From positions 44,939,420-45,003,419 of the forward strand of contig NC_044553.1 in the NCBI RefSeq assembly GCF_007565055.1: a DNA stretch of 64,000 bases. The letters are read 5' to 3'. Positions 1 to 13,510 of this stretch are shown here, piece after piece. Origin of the DNA: Rhinopithecus roxellana. Taxonomy: Eukaryota; Chordata; Mammalia; Primates; Cercopithecidae. The notes below the pieces were generated by a model. That model saw nothing but the letters and a program-made list of their open reading frames with translations, was not told the DNA's origin and searched no databases. Numbering within the stretch: position 1 is the stretch's first letter; each line of letters begins with the position of its first letter. A program made the position numbers and the translations under genes.

Positions 1-960
1 CGTGTCCATTTATTATCTCTCCAGTGACATAAACTTCTCAGGGGCAGTGTCCCATAAAGGGTACACTAGTCATTTGGAGGGAACCCATTGCGAATCTTGA
101 TAAGCATGAAGAAATCTACAAATGAGGAGTATTCCAGAAAATAGCCTCAGCTTGGGGGAAGTAAAGGATACCAGGAGTTACTGAGCTGGACGCAGCACAC
201 ATACACTGAGTCTTTGTAACAGTCCTGCCTGGAAGATGTTATTACCACCATTGCATGGATAAGGAAATTGAAACTCAAAAATATGTGAAAATTATCTGAA
301 ACCACCCAGACCTGTCTGATTTCAGAACATAGGTGGGAGGCCTGGAGTCAGTCCCAGGTCTGCCATTAAATCACAATGCCTCCTTGGTCAGGTCACTGCA
401 GCACTCTGCGGCTCTGTGCCCCAGGATGCAGATTTGTAATGAATTAAATGGAACTGCATCGCCCACCTAGGCTTGCTGCGCAGATCACGGGATAGCATTG
501 ACAAATTTCCTAGCAGTGCATCAGAGACATGCCAATAATTGACTCCTGCTACTATTACTAATAATTATTGGGAAGCCAGTATTGGCACTGAGAATATTTG
601 CAAACCCAAGGATTTCTTCTTATTGGACATAGAGACTTAATGAATGCTAGTGAATGGGATTGTGCAGAAGATAAATAGGAGTGGGGGAAATGCCACTGGA
701 TAAACAGGAGGTTAAATAAACTGTATCTCCTTTTCTTTAGATGTGAATTTAAGAATAATTTATTTTACTTCGTCAGGGAAGGAAAAGCCTAAAATGGGGA
801 CTAAAGATGAGTTTCTAAAAAAGAGAGAACAGAAGCAAAGAGACCAGAAGGCAAGTGCTCCTAAACCTTGGGGTAATTCATTAGGCAGGATTAGATAACT
901 AATACATGGTGTGAAAAATATAGTTGCTTTTTGTTTTTGCATGAGGATAGCTAACTGTTT
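1..960 (+). other. Non-coding; two MIR-like relics
   Basis: About 185-330 resembles an antisense MIR (ttattaccaccattgcatgg ... aggaaattgaaactc). About 350-530 resembles a sense MIR. No reading frame here has family similarity I can recognise. Confidence 0.4.
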
Positions 961-1262
961 TAGCACTATTTATTGAAAAGACTACCCATTTTCCACTGGC
1001 CATATATGCATAAATCTATGTCTATACTCTCTATACTGGTACATTGATCTAGTTGCTTATCTTGACACGAATACTATGCTGTCTTGTTTGCTATAGCTTT
1101 ATCATTGGCCATAAAGTCAGGTAGCATAGGCTCTCTAGTTATCTTTTTCTAAGTTGATTGGGCTATTCTAGGTCCTTTGCATTTCTATATGAATTTTACA
1201 GTCTGTCAATTTCTACAAAAGGGCTATTGGGATTTTCCTTGGGACTGCATTGAATAGACAGG
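961..1262 (-). mobile_element. Ancient L1 ORF2 fragment, antisense
   Basis: The run from tagcactatttattgaaaag through ctatagctttatcattggcc to gggactgcattgaataga follows the antisense strand of the L1 ORF2 3' half, heavily diverged. Confidence 0.75.
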
Positions 1263-4200
1263 TCACCAAGGATAACATCAAGCCCTTGCTGTGTCAGGCC
1301 AGCTCCTAGCAACACTGCAGCCCAAGTTGGGAGCACTAGATTGGCTCCTGGATGTCAGTGACTGCTCTTCTCTTCCTTAGCTGGAAAGGTACTGGGAAAA
1401 ACCTCCATAGTGTATTTTGGAAAAGGTATAGTATAATCTTTGTGGGATTCCGAACAAAATATAAGAAACATCCATTTGTGCCCAAGGGCCATAAACTTGA
1501 TATAATCTGAATGCAATAAATTATAAATAAATGGCAAGCAGTTCTTGATGGTTTTCTCTTAATTTTTCAAGTTTTAACATAGAGCATTTACAGGATTCAC
1601 CTTCCTGATTTAGAGGTAGGAGGGGGGTTGAGAAATAATTAGTAGGCAATTTTTTGGCCCTGGGACTTTTCTTGTAAATGTTTTCTTTGGCAGCCATACT
1701 CTTGAGAACAGGAAGTTACTCTCTTGTTACAGATTTAAGACTTTTCTGAGCCAAATAACAGAAAGCTGGATTAGTTCTGAAATGAAGTGGGGGGAAAAAA
1801 AAACAACTCTAGGCTCTTGCTGGAGATTAATGACATCTTGCAAATATTTTAATTCTCCCCTTTCCTCTTAACTTGCTACCTCCTAAACAAAACACACTCA
1901 GACTGGAAAAAACAAAACGAAACAAAACAAAAAACTTAACAACTTAACTGATCACTTTGTAGCCCAACCTTAAAATAAAATATCTTTACGGTGCCCACAA
2001 ATTTATGTAAACATTTTTGGGGTGTTAAAGGGAAGGGCAAATAGGGCTGTCTTGATCCTTTTTTTGGTTACAAAATCCCCAATATGAAATTTAGAGCATA
2101 AAATGTAATTGTAAAGATGCTAATTTTTCTATGATAATCATAAAGATTCATAATTTTATTTGATCTTTTTAAAATGGCTTTTTAAAAATAGGTAAGAGTG
2201 TTTAATCAAGCTTTGAAAACTATGCCTATATGTTGTTTGAGATGGTTGCAAACAATTCTTTAGGAATTGTTTCAAATGACAGGATTATATCCTTTGACTA
2301 GAGTACCTATTCATCTGACTATTAAAAAAAGGAATTATTTCCTCCAAAAAGACTGAGTCCTCATAGAAGGGTGTACTAAGGTAGAAATAAAAATAAAATT
2401 CAATTTTTACATTTGATTCTAAAAAAAGGTGGTAATCTTGATGAAGTTTATAATCTGGAGGAACATTAATTCCGTGAATTATCTGAGAATCATTTTTGAG
2501 GATTCTTTTTAAAATTGCTTTAAATGTAAAAGTTCTTACTTTTTGTGAGGATTCTTAAAACACAGAAAGCCTTATAAAAACTTTGAGATTCAGAGGTAAA
2601 GAACACTTTTCTGTAACAAGTATATATCTTCTACTAGCAATCTAGGAAATTTCCATGGTATTAATTGTAGCCTCAGAAAATAAAAGAGTCAGGTTAAGTG
2701 TTTTATTTACACTTGCCTCCCGTGCCCAAATTCAAATGCCCTGGTACCCAAGAAGTTTGCCTGCAGGTGAGAAGGGTAGGATAACGGGGCCAGTAGCTGA
2801 TGGGAGCAGGGGAGGATACTTCCCTGGGCTATAAGAACATGCCTATCCTAAAGTCACTCAAATTCCTAAGTCTGAAAAACACTGTGCTGCCAAACACACC
2901 CATCTGTAGTTTGAATGTGGCCAAAGACCGACAATTTGCCACCCCGACTTACATTATCTAATGTTTTTCTTGCTGTATATTATGAAGAGGATATTTATTC
3001 CTTCATACTAACTTTCTTCAGTCTGCCTGAGGTGATGCCCTTTCACATCATTCATAATAGTTTGCTTGTCTTCTACTATTTTGACAACATCACTTTTTTA
3101 ACCTTATAAACAATTTTAAGTTACTCAGAGCTGTCATCCATTAGATATAAAAATTAAATGAAGTCCAAGAATTCTAGGTGATGGGAAACATTATCCAGGG
3201 CTGTAAGACACGCACAACTACGGGAGTCCAGCAAAGGCTGATAAGCCTGGAGCTCCAGCAGTGTTGGGTGAGCATTTATTTAAAGGGAGCTACTTGCTTC
3301 CTGGTTTGACTGCATACCAAGTATTTCTTCTCAACATTTATGAGCTTAAATAGATGCAGATGTTGCCAGAGAATGTATTATAACATTCATCATACTAGAA
3401 TCATATACTTTAAGTGTTGAGAGGCATCTTGGACTTTGGTTCAATACTCTCATTTTAAGCAGGAGGAAGCTGAGGTTCAGAAGAGTTAACTGACTTGCCA
3501 CAAAGTTAGTGATCCACAAAACCTGCCCCATAAAAACATTGTTGAGGGTTGACAAATTTTACTACCACCACCTTCATTCTCTCATCTGGATTACCTTTAT
3601 TGCCCTATACACTATGATTGACTATTCTCTACTCCCAATTTTCAGGAAGAAAATTACTGAGGATTTTTTTTTTCCTGAATAATTCTTCTATCTATTTCAT
3701 GGGCATCCCTTACTCCTCTCCAGCTCCCCACTGCTGATGATTTTCAGAGCTGTGTTCTTTCTCAGGTAAGATGGAAATGAAAGGTGATCAGACACTGACT
3801 CTGGCCAGGTCTAGTGAGAGGAGAGGGGTTAGCTGGTTTTCTCTAACTCTAGCCTGCTGCTGATCACTGGTTTATTTATTTCATGGCCTCTGATGTACCT
3901 CAGACTCCAAAGAGTGAGAGCCATGGTATGCTCACACTGTAGCAGAAACTGGTTCTTTCCATCCACTAAAAAGACAACTACCTCCCTGTTGAAACCTGAA
4001 AGGATCTTATGAAATCTCATCCTGTAGTGACTTTGCAAATTACTTCCCTCACTCCTTTTCTGTTTTCTCATAAATATATGTGCAGACTGTTTTTGCTCAA
4101 TCACAAAGGAAGTATAAACATAGTTTATCTGATAGTTTATGAATTAAATAATTTTTATAGCCAGACTTACATGACATACTGGATGTTTTATGAAAAATCT

Positions 4201-6088
4201 TCAGTGAGGCCCATTTAAGTGTAGGACACTCTGCCCTCCAGCATAGAATATGAACTAATTCTAAGCAAAGTTTAGCTTTTATATCTTCCTACTTTCCTGC
4301 CCTACATACTCTCCCAATTCTGGAGATGAGTACTCTGGAGTCTTCCTATTATCCTAAACTCACTGATGTAATAGTCTCTCTGGTGTGTTCTTCTTCTCAG
4401 ATTACTGAACATTCTCTCCATTTTCTCCCTTTCCCTTCTAAACAAATTTCACTCTTTGAGTGTAGGTCACCACCTCAACTAGGCTGTTATGAAGAAGCCT
4501 TTTAGAACTAATTAATACTCACATGTAAATTACTAATAGATCATTTGTCTTCTCAAAGGAAGATATTTGTTCACCATATAATCTTCTTATTGGTGGAATT
4601 TCACTCAATGTGTCAAAGGGAAGGAAAATAAGTCAAGGAGAGGGGAAGGTATTTTTAATCTTGTTTAAGATTTTATGTCTTAAACTGAGAGGAGGGGCCT
4701 TAGCTACAATGTCTATATAGTCTGTGTCAAAGATTATGTGCTCCTTCAAGGATTTTGTTTTCACAGTTTGTGAGTTTTTTCATACTAAAAAATCTTACAA
4801 AGTTTTATTATTCAATCACAATTCAGTTGGTCACATATCTAACCAGCAATCTTCATTACATTTGCTTATTAAAAAGTAAACTTACATGAAATGTCAGAGT
4901 ACCAAACTTTTAATAATTTTAAAAATTATGTCTTCCCACACTACCAAGATCATAAAACACAGTGGTGACCTGAAATGGAAGATTCGTCACTAAACAACAC
5001 TTCAGCCATGTGACAGTATTAACAGAAAAGGGTTCTTTTCCTCCAACTTGAACCTTACTTGGCGGAGATTTTCTCACCACAGTCTTTGTATTTTTTTTTT
5101 TTTCCCCCATGGGCAACTGCCCCCTTGATTAATCCCATTTCCCTTAGTCCTAGTTTTTCCAGGCAGCTGAGCAAACAAAGATGCAGGCAGCCATTTTAAC
5201 GTGCTTCCTCCCTCAAGCCCTCTGGGATGGGCCGTCTGTTCATCCTGTTCATAAACCAATGGCCTAAATGGGGTTGGAGAAAGCAGCAAGGATCTTCTGT
5301 CAGGATTAATTTTAATAGGCCATAGTCTGTCACCCGGGAACCATAGCCCAGGCAAATGGCTTTAAATTACTATTTGCTGATAAAAAGGGAGATACGAGCT
5401 GAAAATTTGGTTCGTTATTTCAAACAACTTGGGTAACTAATGCAAGAATTTACTTTTAGTGTGGAGTGCAGGCACTTTACAGCCTAAACCCTTGGGTAGC
5501 TGAGGAAAATCTTTTGTTGCCATGGGATCACAGTGAAATATAAAGAGGGGAAATGTGGCATTTTGTAGAAGTATAGAATTTTAGAGCTGGAAGGGAAACA
5601 AACAATGTATCTGTGAATTCCTAAGGACTTATGTTTAGAGCTTTATGTTTCTGATTTCTTTGCAGAGAAACGTGATTCCTCTTATTGCCCCTTCCACTTT
5701 TTCATCTCCCTCTTTACCAGTTCCTTTCTCTTTCCTTTTTTCACTGTTTTTCTCATACCCAATTCCAGTTCCTTGTTCCTTCCCTTGGTTCCTCATTCCT
5801 CACCAGCCAGGCTCCTGTCATTTCTCTGTGAAGCTCTGCACTGAGGGACACATGGGGTAGTGTGGTGAATGTAGCCCCCAGGCAAACAAGTCAGGAGGTC
5901 TTAGCTCTTGTCTCCTCCCCTGTAAAGTGTGAGAAAGCAGTCTGGGGGACTGGCTGGAAGGGATGGTTTTGTAAAATGACACACAGATGTCAGCCATTAT
6001 GGTTCAATAAAGTCCTCTGTGTACCATTCCCAAGTAATTTTTCATTAGCTATGACCATTGTTTTGGTTTGTTTAAAAATTCAGAATGT
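1263..6088 (+). other. Non-coding stretch, mostly unique sequence
   Basis: No gene is recognisable. It includes an (AAAAC)n-like run near 1905-1935, a probable antisense MIR at about 3395-3510 (ctcattttaagcaggaggaag), and a pyrimidine-rich tract at about 5670-5800. The short ORFs lack homology and coding character. Confidence 0.6.
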
Positions 6089-6396
6089 GACTGGGCATGG
6101 AGGCTTACATCTGTAATCTCAGAACTTTGGGAGGCCAAGATGGGAGGATCATATGAGCCCAGGAGTTCCAGACCAGCCCTGGGCAATATAGCCAGACCCT
6201 GTCTCTCTACACACACATACACACAAATCAGCTGGGTATGGTTGTGTGCACCAGTAGTCCCAGCTACTTGGGAGGTTGAAGCAGGAGTGACCTTTGAGCC
6301 CAGGAGTTTGAGACTGCAGTGAGCTATGATTGTGCCACTGCACTTCAGCCTGGGTGAGTGACAGGGAGACCCTGTCTCAAAAAAGAGAAAAAAAAT
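6089..6396 (+). mobile_element. AluJ-like SINE, sense
   Basis: Full dimeric Alu with left arm (ctgggcatggaggctta), a linker containing cacacacatacacacaaat, right arm (ccagctacttgggagg) and an interrupted A tail. High divergence suggests AluJ. Confidence 0.9.
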
Positions 6397-6700
6397 CAGT
6401 GTGTTCCATTCTCAAATGCATGATTCCAAGATAAACCATGAAAGAAAATATAATTTGCTTCATACTTATTTATGACCCTTGGTTCCCATCTCTTCCCTTC
6501 CAGTCAACTCCCCTCAAGTCTCATGGATCATATCACTTGTTCATGGAGAAAACATTCTCCACATTCCTTTACAAACATGATTGATACCATAAAAAATGTT
6601 TGGTGCAAGTTCTGTAATCTTTCTTAAATAGCCCAGCCTGAGCACTTGAGCAAGAAGGCTGGTGGCTAAAATTAAACAAAACATAACGAAACCAAAAACA

Positions 6701-7008
6701 GGCTGTGCGCGGTGGCTCATGCCTGTAATTCCAGGACTTTGGGAGGCTGAGGCGGGCAGATCCATTGAGGCCAGGAGTTCAAGACCAACCTGACCAACAT
6801 GGCAAAACCCTGTCCCTTCTAAAAATACAAAAAAATTAGCCAGGGGTGGTGGTGTGTGCCTGTAGTCCTAGCTACTCAGAAGGCTGAGGCGGGAGAATCG
6901 CTTAAACCTGGGAGGTGGAGGTTGCAGTGAGCCAGGATCATGCCACTGCACTCCAGACTGGGTGACAGAGCAAGGCTACACCTCAAAAAAAAAAAAAAAA
7001 AAAAAAAA
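6701..7008 (+). mobile_element. AluS-like SINE, sense
   Basis: Dimeric Alu from ggctgtgcgcggtggctcat to a 25-A tail at about 6984-7008. It sits directly against an older L1 3' end. Confidence 0.92.
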
Positions 7009-7014
7009 AGCAAA

Positions 7015-7675
7015 GAACAAAAACAAAAACCAAGTGTCAATGAAGATGTTGAGCAACTGGAACCCTGAGACATTGCTGGTGGAGTGCAAAATGGTACAGA
7101 CACTTTGTAAACAATTTGGTAGATTCTTAGAAACATTCATTTACCATATGACCTAGTTATGCCACTCCCAAGTAAAATGGAAGCTTATGTTCATGCAAAA
7201 ACCTATACACAAGGTTTATAGTGACTTGATTCATAATCAGCAGTAACTTAAAGCAATTAAAATATCCTTCAATTGTTAAATGTATAAACAAACTTACACA
7301 ATGGAATACTATACCCATAGAATACAGTACTACTTAGCAATAAAAAGGATCAGGTTACAGATACCTGCAGTGGCATAGATCAATCTTAAAACCATTATGC
7401 TAAGTGAAAGAAGCCAGATTCAAAAGGCTACTGTATGGTTCTACTTACATGACATTCTGGAAAAGACAAAACTCTAGGACAGAAGATAAACCAGTAGTTG
7501 CCAGGGGTAGGGGTTCAGTGGAGAGGCTGACTACATTTTGGGGGGATGATAGAACTGTTCTATATCATGATTATGGTGGTCGTCGCAGAACTGTATGCAT
7601 TTGTCAAAACTCAGAGTTGTACACTAAAAAGGGGGGTTTTACTACATGTAAACTATATCAATAAATCTGACAAAG
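7015..7675 (+). mobile_element. Ancient L1 (L1M-type) 3' end, sense
   Basis: ORF2 C-terminus and 3' UTR in order: actggaaccctgagacattg, ttaccatatgacctagttat, ttatgctaagtgaaagaag, agtagttgccaggggtagg, ending near ctatatcaataaatctgac. Confidence 0.85.
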
Positions 7676-7684
7676 AAATATACA

Positions 7685-8640
7685 GTATTCACTTGCATGT
7701 TATTCATCTTAAAATAAATGGTATTGTTCTGCAACTTGCTTTTTTCACTTAACCTTAAGTTTTGGAGATTAAACCTTGTTGATATCTATAGATTTAGTTC
7801 CTTCATTTTAATTGATGTAGTTTTCAATTTTTGCTACCACTATAAACAACGTGGCAATGAATGTTCTGACACACCTCTTCTTTTGTACATACACAGTTTC
7901 CTTAGGAAGGCTAGTACATAAAGGCTGTGTGTTGGATTGCAGAGTAGGCATGTCTTCCAATTTACTAGATGTGACTGCATATCTTTCCTAAGTGTTTCTG
8001 TCAGTTCAGTCTCTGTAACACATGCGCTCCTACTTCTCCAATCAGAAAGAGTTTGGAATTTTAAATATTTTTTTTACTTTGCATTTCCCTGAAGTTGAGG
8101 ATCCTTTTTTAAAGCATGTTTTCCGGTTTTTCCAGTTTCCTCTTCTGTGAACTATTTGTATTTTTCCTTTTTTTTTCCTGCTGACTTGTTTTGCTTATTG
8201 ATGTATAAGAATTATTTTTGTAAAGTATGAGTTTCTGTATTCTGGATGCCAGCTTGCTGTTTATATGTATAATAGCCTTTACCCTTCTGTACTACAAAAG
8301 TTTTTGCCTTAATATAGTTAATTTACAAATTATTTCCTGTAAAGTTTGTAAAATGTGTCTTAAGAAATCCTTCCTAAACTTGTGACCATTAAAATGCTTT
8401 TCTGTAAACATTATTTTTCAGTTTTTGATAGTAGTTTGTTAATTCCTCTGGAATTAATCCTCATGTCTATTGGAAGAAGGAAACTATTAATACTTTTTCC
8501 CATACACACAACCAATCTCTCTAGCACTATTTATGAGAATTCACTCACTCCTCACTAATCTTAAATCTTGAATCAAGTTTCCACATATGCATGGGTCCAT
8601 TTTGGTGTTCTCTATTCTGTTCCATTGGTCTATTTGTTGC
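7685..8640 (-). mobile_element. Probable ancient L1 remnants, antisense
   Basis: Degenerate antisense L1 phrases appear, such as ccactataaacaacgtggc and ctattctgttccattggtc. Boundaries are uncertain. Confidence 0.5.
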
Positions 8641-9161
8641 AAAAATTATATAAAATTAATAAAATGTAATCAAAAGGCCAGGCACACAGTAGGGGCAAAG
8701 CAACAGCTAGTTTCCCCCCTCCTCAGTCAGCTCTCTAACCCTAAAGTCTGGTCATCAATGAAGTCTCCATTTTTCTAAAAGAATGATGCTCCCTTGTTGG
8801 TGATCTTTTTTCCCAGTGACCTCATCTGGTCCAAATCTCTGACTATCCTCTCCTTTAAATTCCCTTTTGGTAGTAACTCCCCACTAATCATCACTCTGCT
8901 GCCTGCATACCCGCCACTTGGCCCACTGTCACTGTGGCCAAGTCTAGGCATAGAGGCTGGACATGCTTCTGCATTGCCCCATGACACCCCCACCCCCTCA
9001 TTCTCCAGCAATCCCCATGTGGGGGTCGGGCCATCTCATGCTGAGAGGCCCAACAAGTGTGAAATTGAACACTTTCAGTCTTTGCTACATTGACACTAAT
9101 GTCTCCCACATTAGTAATCCAAGTAAAGGAAGCAAAATTAAATTTCTTAAAGAAAAAAAAA
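8641..9161 (+). other. Non-coding, no recognised repeat
   Basis: I see nothing definite here. Overlapping ORFs on both strands at 8775-9109 have no recognisable protein similarity. Confidence 0.5.
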
Positions 9162-9462
9162 GCCGGGCATGGTGGCTCATTCCTGCAATCTCAGCACTTT
9201 GGGAGGCCAAGGCGAGCAGATCTCTTGAACCCAGGAGTTCAAGACTAGCATCAGCAACATGGCAAAACCCTGTCTTTACAAAAAAATTAAAAAAAAAAAT
9301 TAGCTGGGTGTGGTGGCACACACCTGTAGTCCCAGCTACTTGGGAGGGAGGCTGAGGTGGGAGGATTGTTTGAGCCGAGAAGGCTGAGGTTGCAATGTGC
9401 CGACATCATACCACTGCACTCCAGCCTGTGCAACAGAGCAAGACCCGTCTCAAAAAAGAAAA
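9162..9462 (+). mobile_element. Alu SINE (S/J), sense
   Basis: Dimeric Alu starting gccgggcatggtggctcatt, with middle A-run attaaaaaaaaaattagctg and end agacccgtctcaaaaaag. Confidence 0.9.
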
Positions 9463-9884
9463 AGTAAGTCAGAATTTAAGAGAGGAAGAGTGGGTTGAAG
9501 GAGGGAAATGCAAATTCAGTTTTGGACAGGTTGAGACTGAGAAAACTTTGAGACATTCAGGTGGTAAGGCCTCTACCCTGACTCTAATTCTAGTCCCAGA
9601 GCAAAACCCCGAAAGACTTCTGTGCTTAAAAGCCTGGAGAGATTGGTACCCTGGAATTTATGGTAAGAGAGAGTTTTAAGAAGGAGAAAGTGCTCAACAG
9701 GGTCAGTGGCTGTGAGAAGGGGAAAGACTAAGACATATTCCTTGAATCTGACAGCAATGAAGGGATCCATGGTGCTTGCAAGATGGTGAAGAAATGGAGT
9801 CAGAGAATGTGGACAATTCTTTTAGGAAGCGTATCTCTGAAAAAAGAAGGCAGGTGGAAGCTGGGGGAGCTTTTAACTGCTTTA

Positions 9885-10905
9885 TTGGAGTATAACTGAG
9901 ACATGCTATACACTGGACATATTTAATGTATACCGTGCAATAAGATTTTTTTTAATTTTCTCTTTTTACCTCTAGAATAAGTAAGTTTTGACTTAGCAGA
10001 TGAATACACCTATATAACCATCACCACAATTAAGGTACTGAGCATCCCTGTCACTCCCAAATGTTTCCTCATGCCCCTTTGTCATCCTTCCTGCCAGCCT
10101 CTCCCTGCCACCCTACAACATCAGATAATCACTGATCTGCTTTCTGTCACTATAGATGAGTTAGTATACTTTCCAATTTTATATAAATGGAGTCATACAG
10201 TGTGTACTTTTTTCCTGGCCTCTTTCTCAGTATAATTGAGATTCATCAGAGTTGTTGCATGTACCAGAGTATTCGATTATATGGACAAACTACAACATGT
10301 TTATCCACTTACCTACTAATGAATTGTGTCTCGTTTTGGGCTATAACAGATAAAGCTGTAATGACACTTATGTGCAAGCCTTTGTATTAATATATGCTTT
10401 CACTTACCTGTTTTTCTTAGGTAAAAACCTAGCAGAAGAATGGCTGGGTCAAATGGTATATTTTAAGAAACTGCCAAACTGGTTTCCAAAGTGGTTGTAC
10501 TATTTTGCATTCCCATTAGCAGTGTATCAAAGTTCCAATTGCTCTATGTCCTTTACAGTCTTTACTACATCCTTTTTCAGTCTTTCTGGTAGGTATGTAC
10601 TAATATCTCTTTGTGATTTTATTATTTCTTTTTTTCTTGGATATGGAGTCTTGCTGTGTTGCCCAGGCTGGTCTTGAAATTCTGGGCTAAAGCAATCCTC
10701 CCACCTCAGCCTCCTGAGTAGCTGGGATTACAGGCATGAACCACCATGCCTAGGTTCTCCAGTATTTTAAATTTGCATTTTCCTAATGGCTAATAACACT
10801 GGTCCTCTTTCATGTGCTTATTTTTCACTTATATATCTTCTCTGATAAATTGTCTTTTCAAATCTTTTATTCCCTAATCTGGGAAGTGATACCCATCACT
10901 TCTAC
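9885..10905 (-). mobile_element. Ancient L1 (L1M-type) 3' part, antisense, split by an Alu monomer
   Basis: Antisense L1 3' sequence includes tattggagtataactgagac, gatctgctttctgtcactat, aagaaactgccaaactggt and atttgcattttcctaatggc, the last lying beyond the Alu monomer at 10628-10755. Confidence 0.85.
10628..10755 (-). mobile_element. Alu monomer (FLAM/FRAM-type), antisense
   Basis: A single Alu arm: ggagtcttgctgtgttgccc to aggcatgaaccaccatgcc, inserted in the old L1. Confidence 0.8.
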
Positions 10906-10999
10906 CATATTTTTTAGAAGTGAGTCAGTTAAGTCCAGTCAACCTTCCATGGGAGAGGATTACATTGGAGTGGGACACTGGGGGCCATCCTAGAGGCTG

Positions 11000-11470
11000 T
11001 CTACCACGTGTGGCTTCCCATTTCTTTTAGGGTAAAATCCAAACTCCATATCCTGGTCTACAAAGCCCTGCTAGATTTAGCCCCAGTCTTCCACATTGCC
11101 TTTTTTTGTTATTTGAACATACTGAGCTCCTTCTCCTTTTACAGTCTTAGTATTTTCTCTTCCCTCTCTACTTGGGATGTTTTTCCATCAGATTTTCCCA
11201 CAGTTGATCATCTGTCATTCAAGTCCCAGCTTAAAAGTTACCTCCTCAGAAAACCCAGCCTCAGTCACCCAGTCATAGTAGTCTACCAGTCACTCCTTAT
11301 CACATTATTCTGTACTAGTTCTCTATGTGGCTCTTAGTGCTGATAGAATACAAGTTTCAATGTGACAGGAAATTCCTTTGCCTTATTCATCGTTATAGCG
11401 CCAGATCCTAGAAGAGTATTTTGCTTATGATAGATGCTTAATAAATATTTACTTACTGAACAAATGAATG
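11000..11470 (+). mobile_element. L2 LINE 3' end, sense
   Basis: It follows the L2 3' region (tcctggtctacaaagccctg, aaaagttacctcctcagaaa) and ends with the typical tail atgcttaataaatatttact ... gaacaaatgaatga. Confidence 0.8.
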
Positions 11471-13510
11471 AGATCTCCAAGGAAGCAAGAACATATGGGA
11501 TCCATAGTATAGCTGAAGGGATTAACCTTGGATAAAGTTCCTGCTGCTACTGCTGTTTAATAAACCACCCCAAATTTGGAAAAGGCATAGTGAAGATGTC
11601 TCTGCTCCACCATGTTTAAGGCTTCAATTTGGAAGTCTTGACGGCTGGAAGTGACTGGACAGTTGGGGCTGAAATTATCCAAAGTTTTGCTCACTTACAT
11701 GTCTGGTGGTTGATGCTACCTGTTGGCCGAACCTTCAGCTTGGGATGACAGCCAAAATATCTACACAAATGCAGGCTTCTTCATGGCTTGCTTACTGAGT
11801 TCCAAGAATAAGCACTTCAAGAAAGCCAGGTAGAAGTTGCATCACCTTTTGTCATCTAGACTAGAAAAATCACTTTTGCTATAGTTATAAGCATGCCCAG
11901 ATTCAAGGATAGAGAAGACCAACCCCATTTGTTGATAGAAGGAGTGTTAAACTCACATAGTAAGAAGAACATTTAGGATGGGAAATATTGTTGCTGCCAT
12001 TCTGGTCAACTCCAACTATATCATGGCCAGTTTTGTGGTCATTCATGCCCCAACAATGACCATCAATGCAGGAAAACAGAAGAGAACAGCCTGGAAATTC
12101 TAAAGGTTTATGTTTATCAATTTTACAATTGATTGTCAGTTTTTATCTTCAACTAGGTAAGGACAAGTGGAAATCATTCCTAGGTCTTGTTTTTGTTCAA
12201 ACAATGTCCTTGTGTAGCTTCATGGTAATGGGATGTCTATAGGTCATCTTGGCAGCACCTCATGTGACTAATGAAAATATCCTTTAATTCTGTTTTGAAT
12301 TTTCCTTCCTTTCAAATGCAGCCAAATTCATTAGTTTACTCTGAGAGCAACATTCAGGAGATTAATCCAAGTACCACTGGAAAAGTGATTCAGTTTTTTT
12401 TTTTTTTTTTTAAATGAGCACTGAAAAACACAAACAAAACCCCAAAACACTTGCCCAGATTCATTTTTATAACAGATGGGCTCTTTGACAGGCAACTGGA
12501 ATTCTTTAGCAGAGATCAGCTGTCTGTGGTTTGCGGGCTCCATTTCCTTTCAAGTGTTTGGTTCAGCTACAAACAGGTATAACCTGTAGCATTCGTTGTT
12601 TCTCTCTTTAGTCTTCATTTCTCCATTGTTATTTATATCTTTCTCTAGACACTGCTGTGAAAATTTGTGTCCTAGACACTTATTTTTTGTTTGTTTGATA
12701 AATTATAAAAGAATACTTTGCCTATTTTCATTCTGAAGTGTGAATAGCCTGCAAGTAACCTGCTTCTGTTGTACAGTGATGTTTTCTACTTGCCATGCCT
12801 CTTGGTTACTGAGAAAATTAGACAGTTTGTGCTTGGATGCTGGTAGGAATTCAGATTTGTATTATGATATCTTGAAGCCCTAAGCCATACTGTATAAAAG
12901 ATTCTATCCCAAAGCACTGAAAATATCTACACAGTAATTATGATTAATTATGTAAAAAGTCTAAGATTTGTATATAAGAAACATTTCATTAAGAGAAAGA
13001 GGAATATGAGGGAAAGGTAGAGAAAAAAATAAGAGAGAAGGAGATTGTGTCAATTAGTACCTGCTATGTTCCTGAGGGGAGAAAGAAAAAGTACAATTAT
13101 AGCTCCCTCACAGAAAGGACTCTACAATTTTGTTAGGAAAGGAAAAAGAAATCTTGATGCATAACACAATTAGAGAAGTATAATATGCTTCATGCAGTGA
13201 GGTTCCAACTTTAAGCCCTATAGTTGTGCTCAAAAGAAAGAGAAATTTAGTTTGGAATAACCTAGGAAAGTTCAGGGAGGAGGTGAGACTTGAGTCAAGA
13301 CTTATAATTGGCAACGGGAGGAGAGACAGCCTTCCAAAAAAGGGTAACAGAAGGGGGCAAAATTCTGAGTCCTGAAAGAAAGGCATCCATGCCTTGGGGA
13401 CACCTGTGGCCCACAATCAGCGCATGGGGAGTTCACTACTGTGGGGGAAATAAAGGCTTCCAGCTGGGGTCCAGGGGTGGGGCGAGGGAGGCTTGTGGGG
13501 CGCTTACCAC
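11471..13510 (+). other. Non-coding; degenerate ancient repeat material
   Basis: 11530-12060 looks like an old interspersed repeat (tacatgtctggtggttgatg), family not determined. The remainder appears unique, with a short T-run at 12394-12412. Confidence 0.4.

Noticed and set aside
6876..7136. Minus-strand ORF with a poly-Phe run
   Set aside because: It is translated from Alu sequence and its A tail.
8963..9355. 130-codon plus-strand ORF
   Set aside because: Its second half is Alu sequence (WWLIPAISALWEA-type text) and the first half is unique with no similarity.
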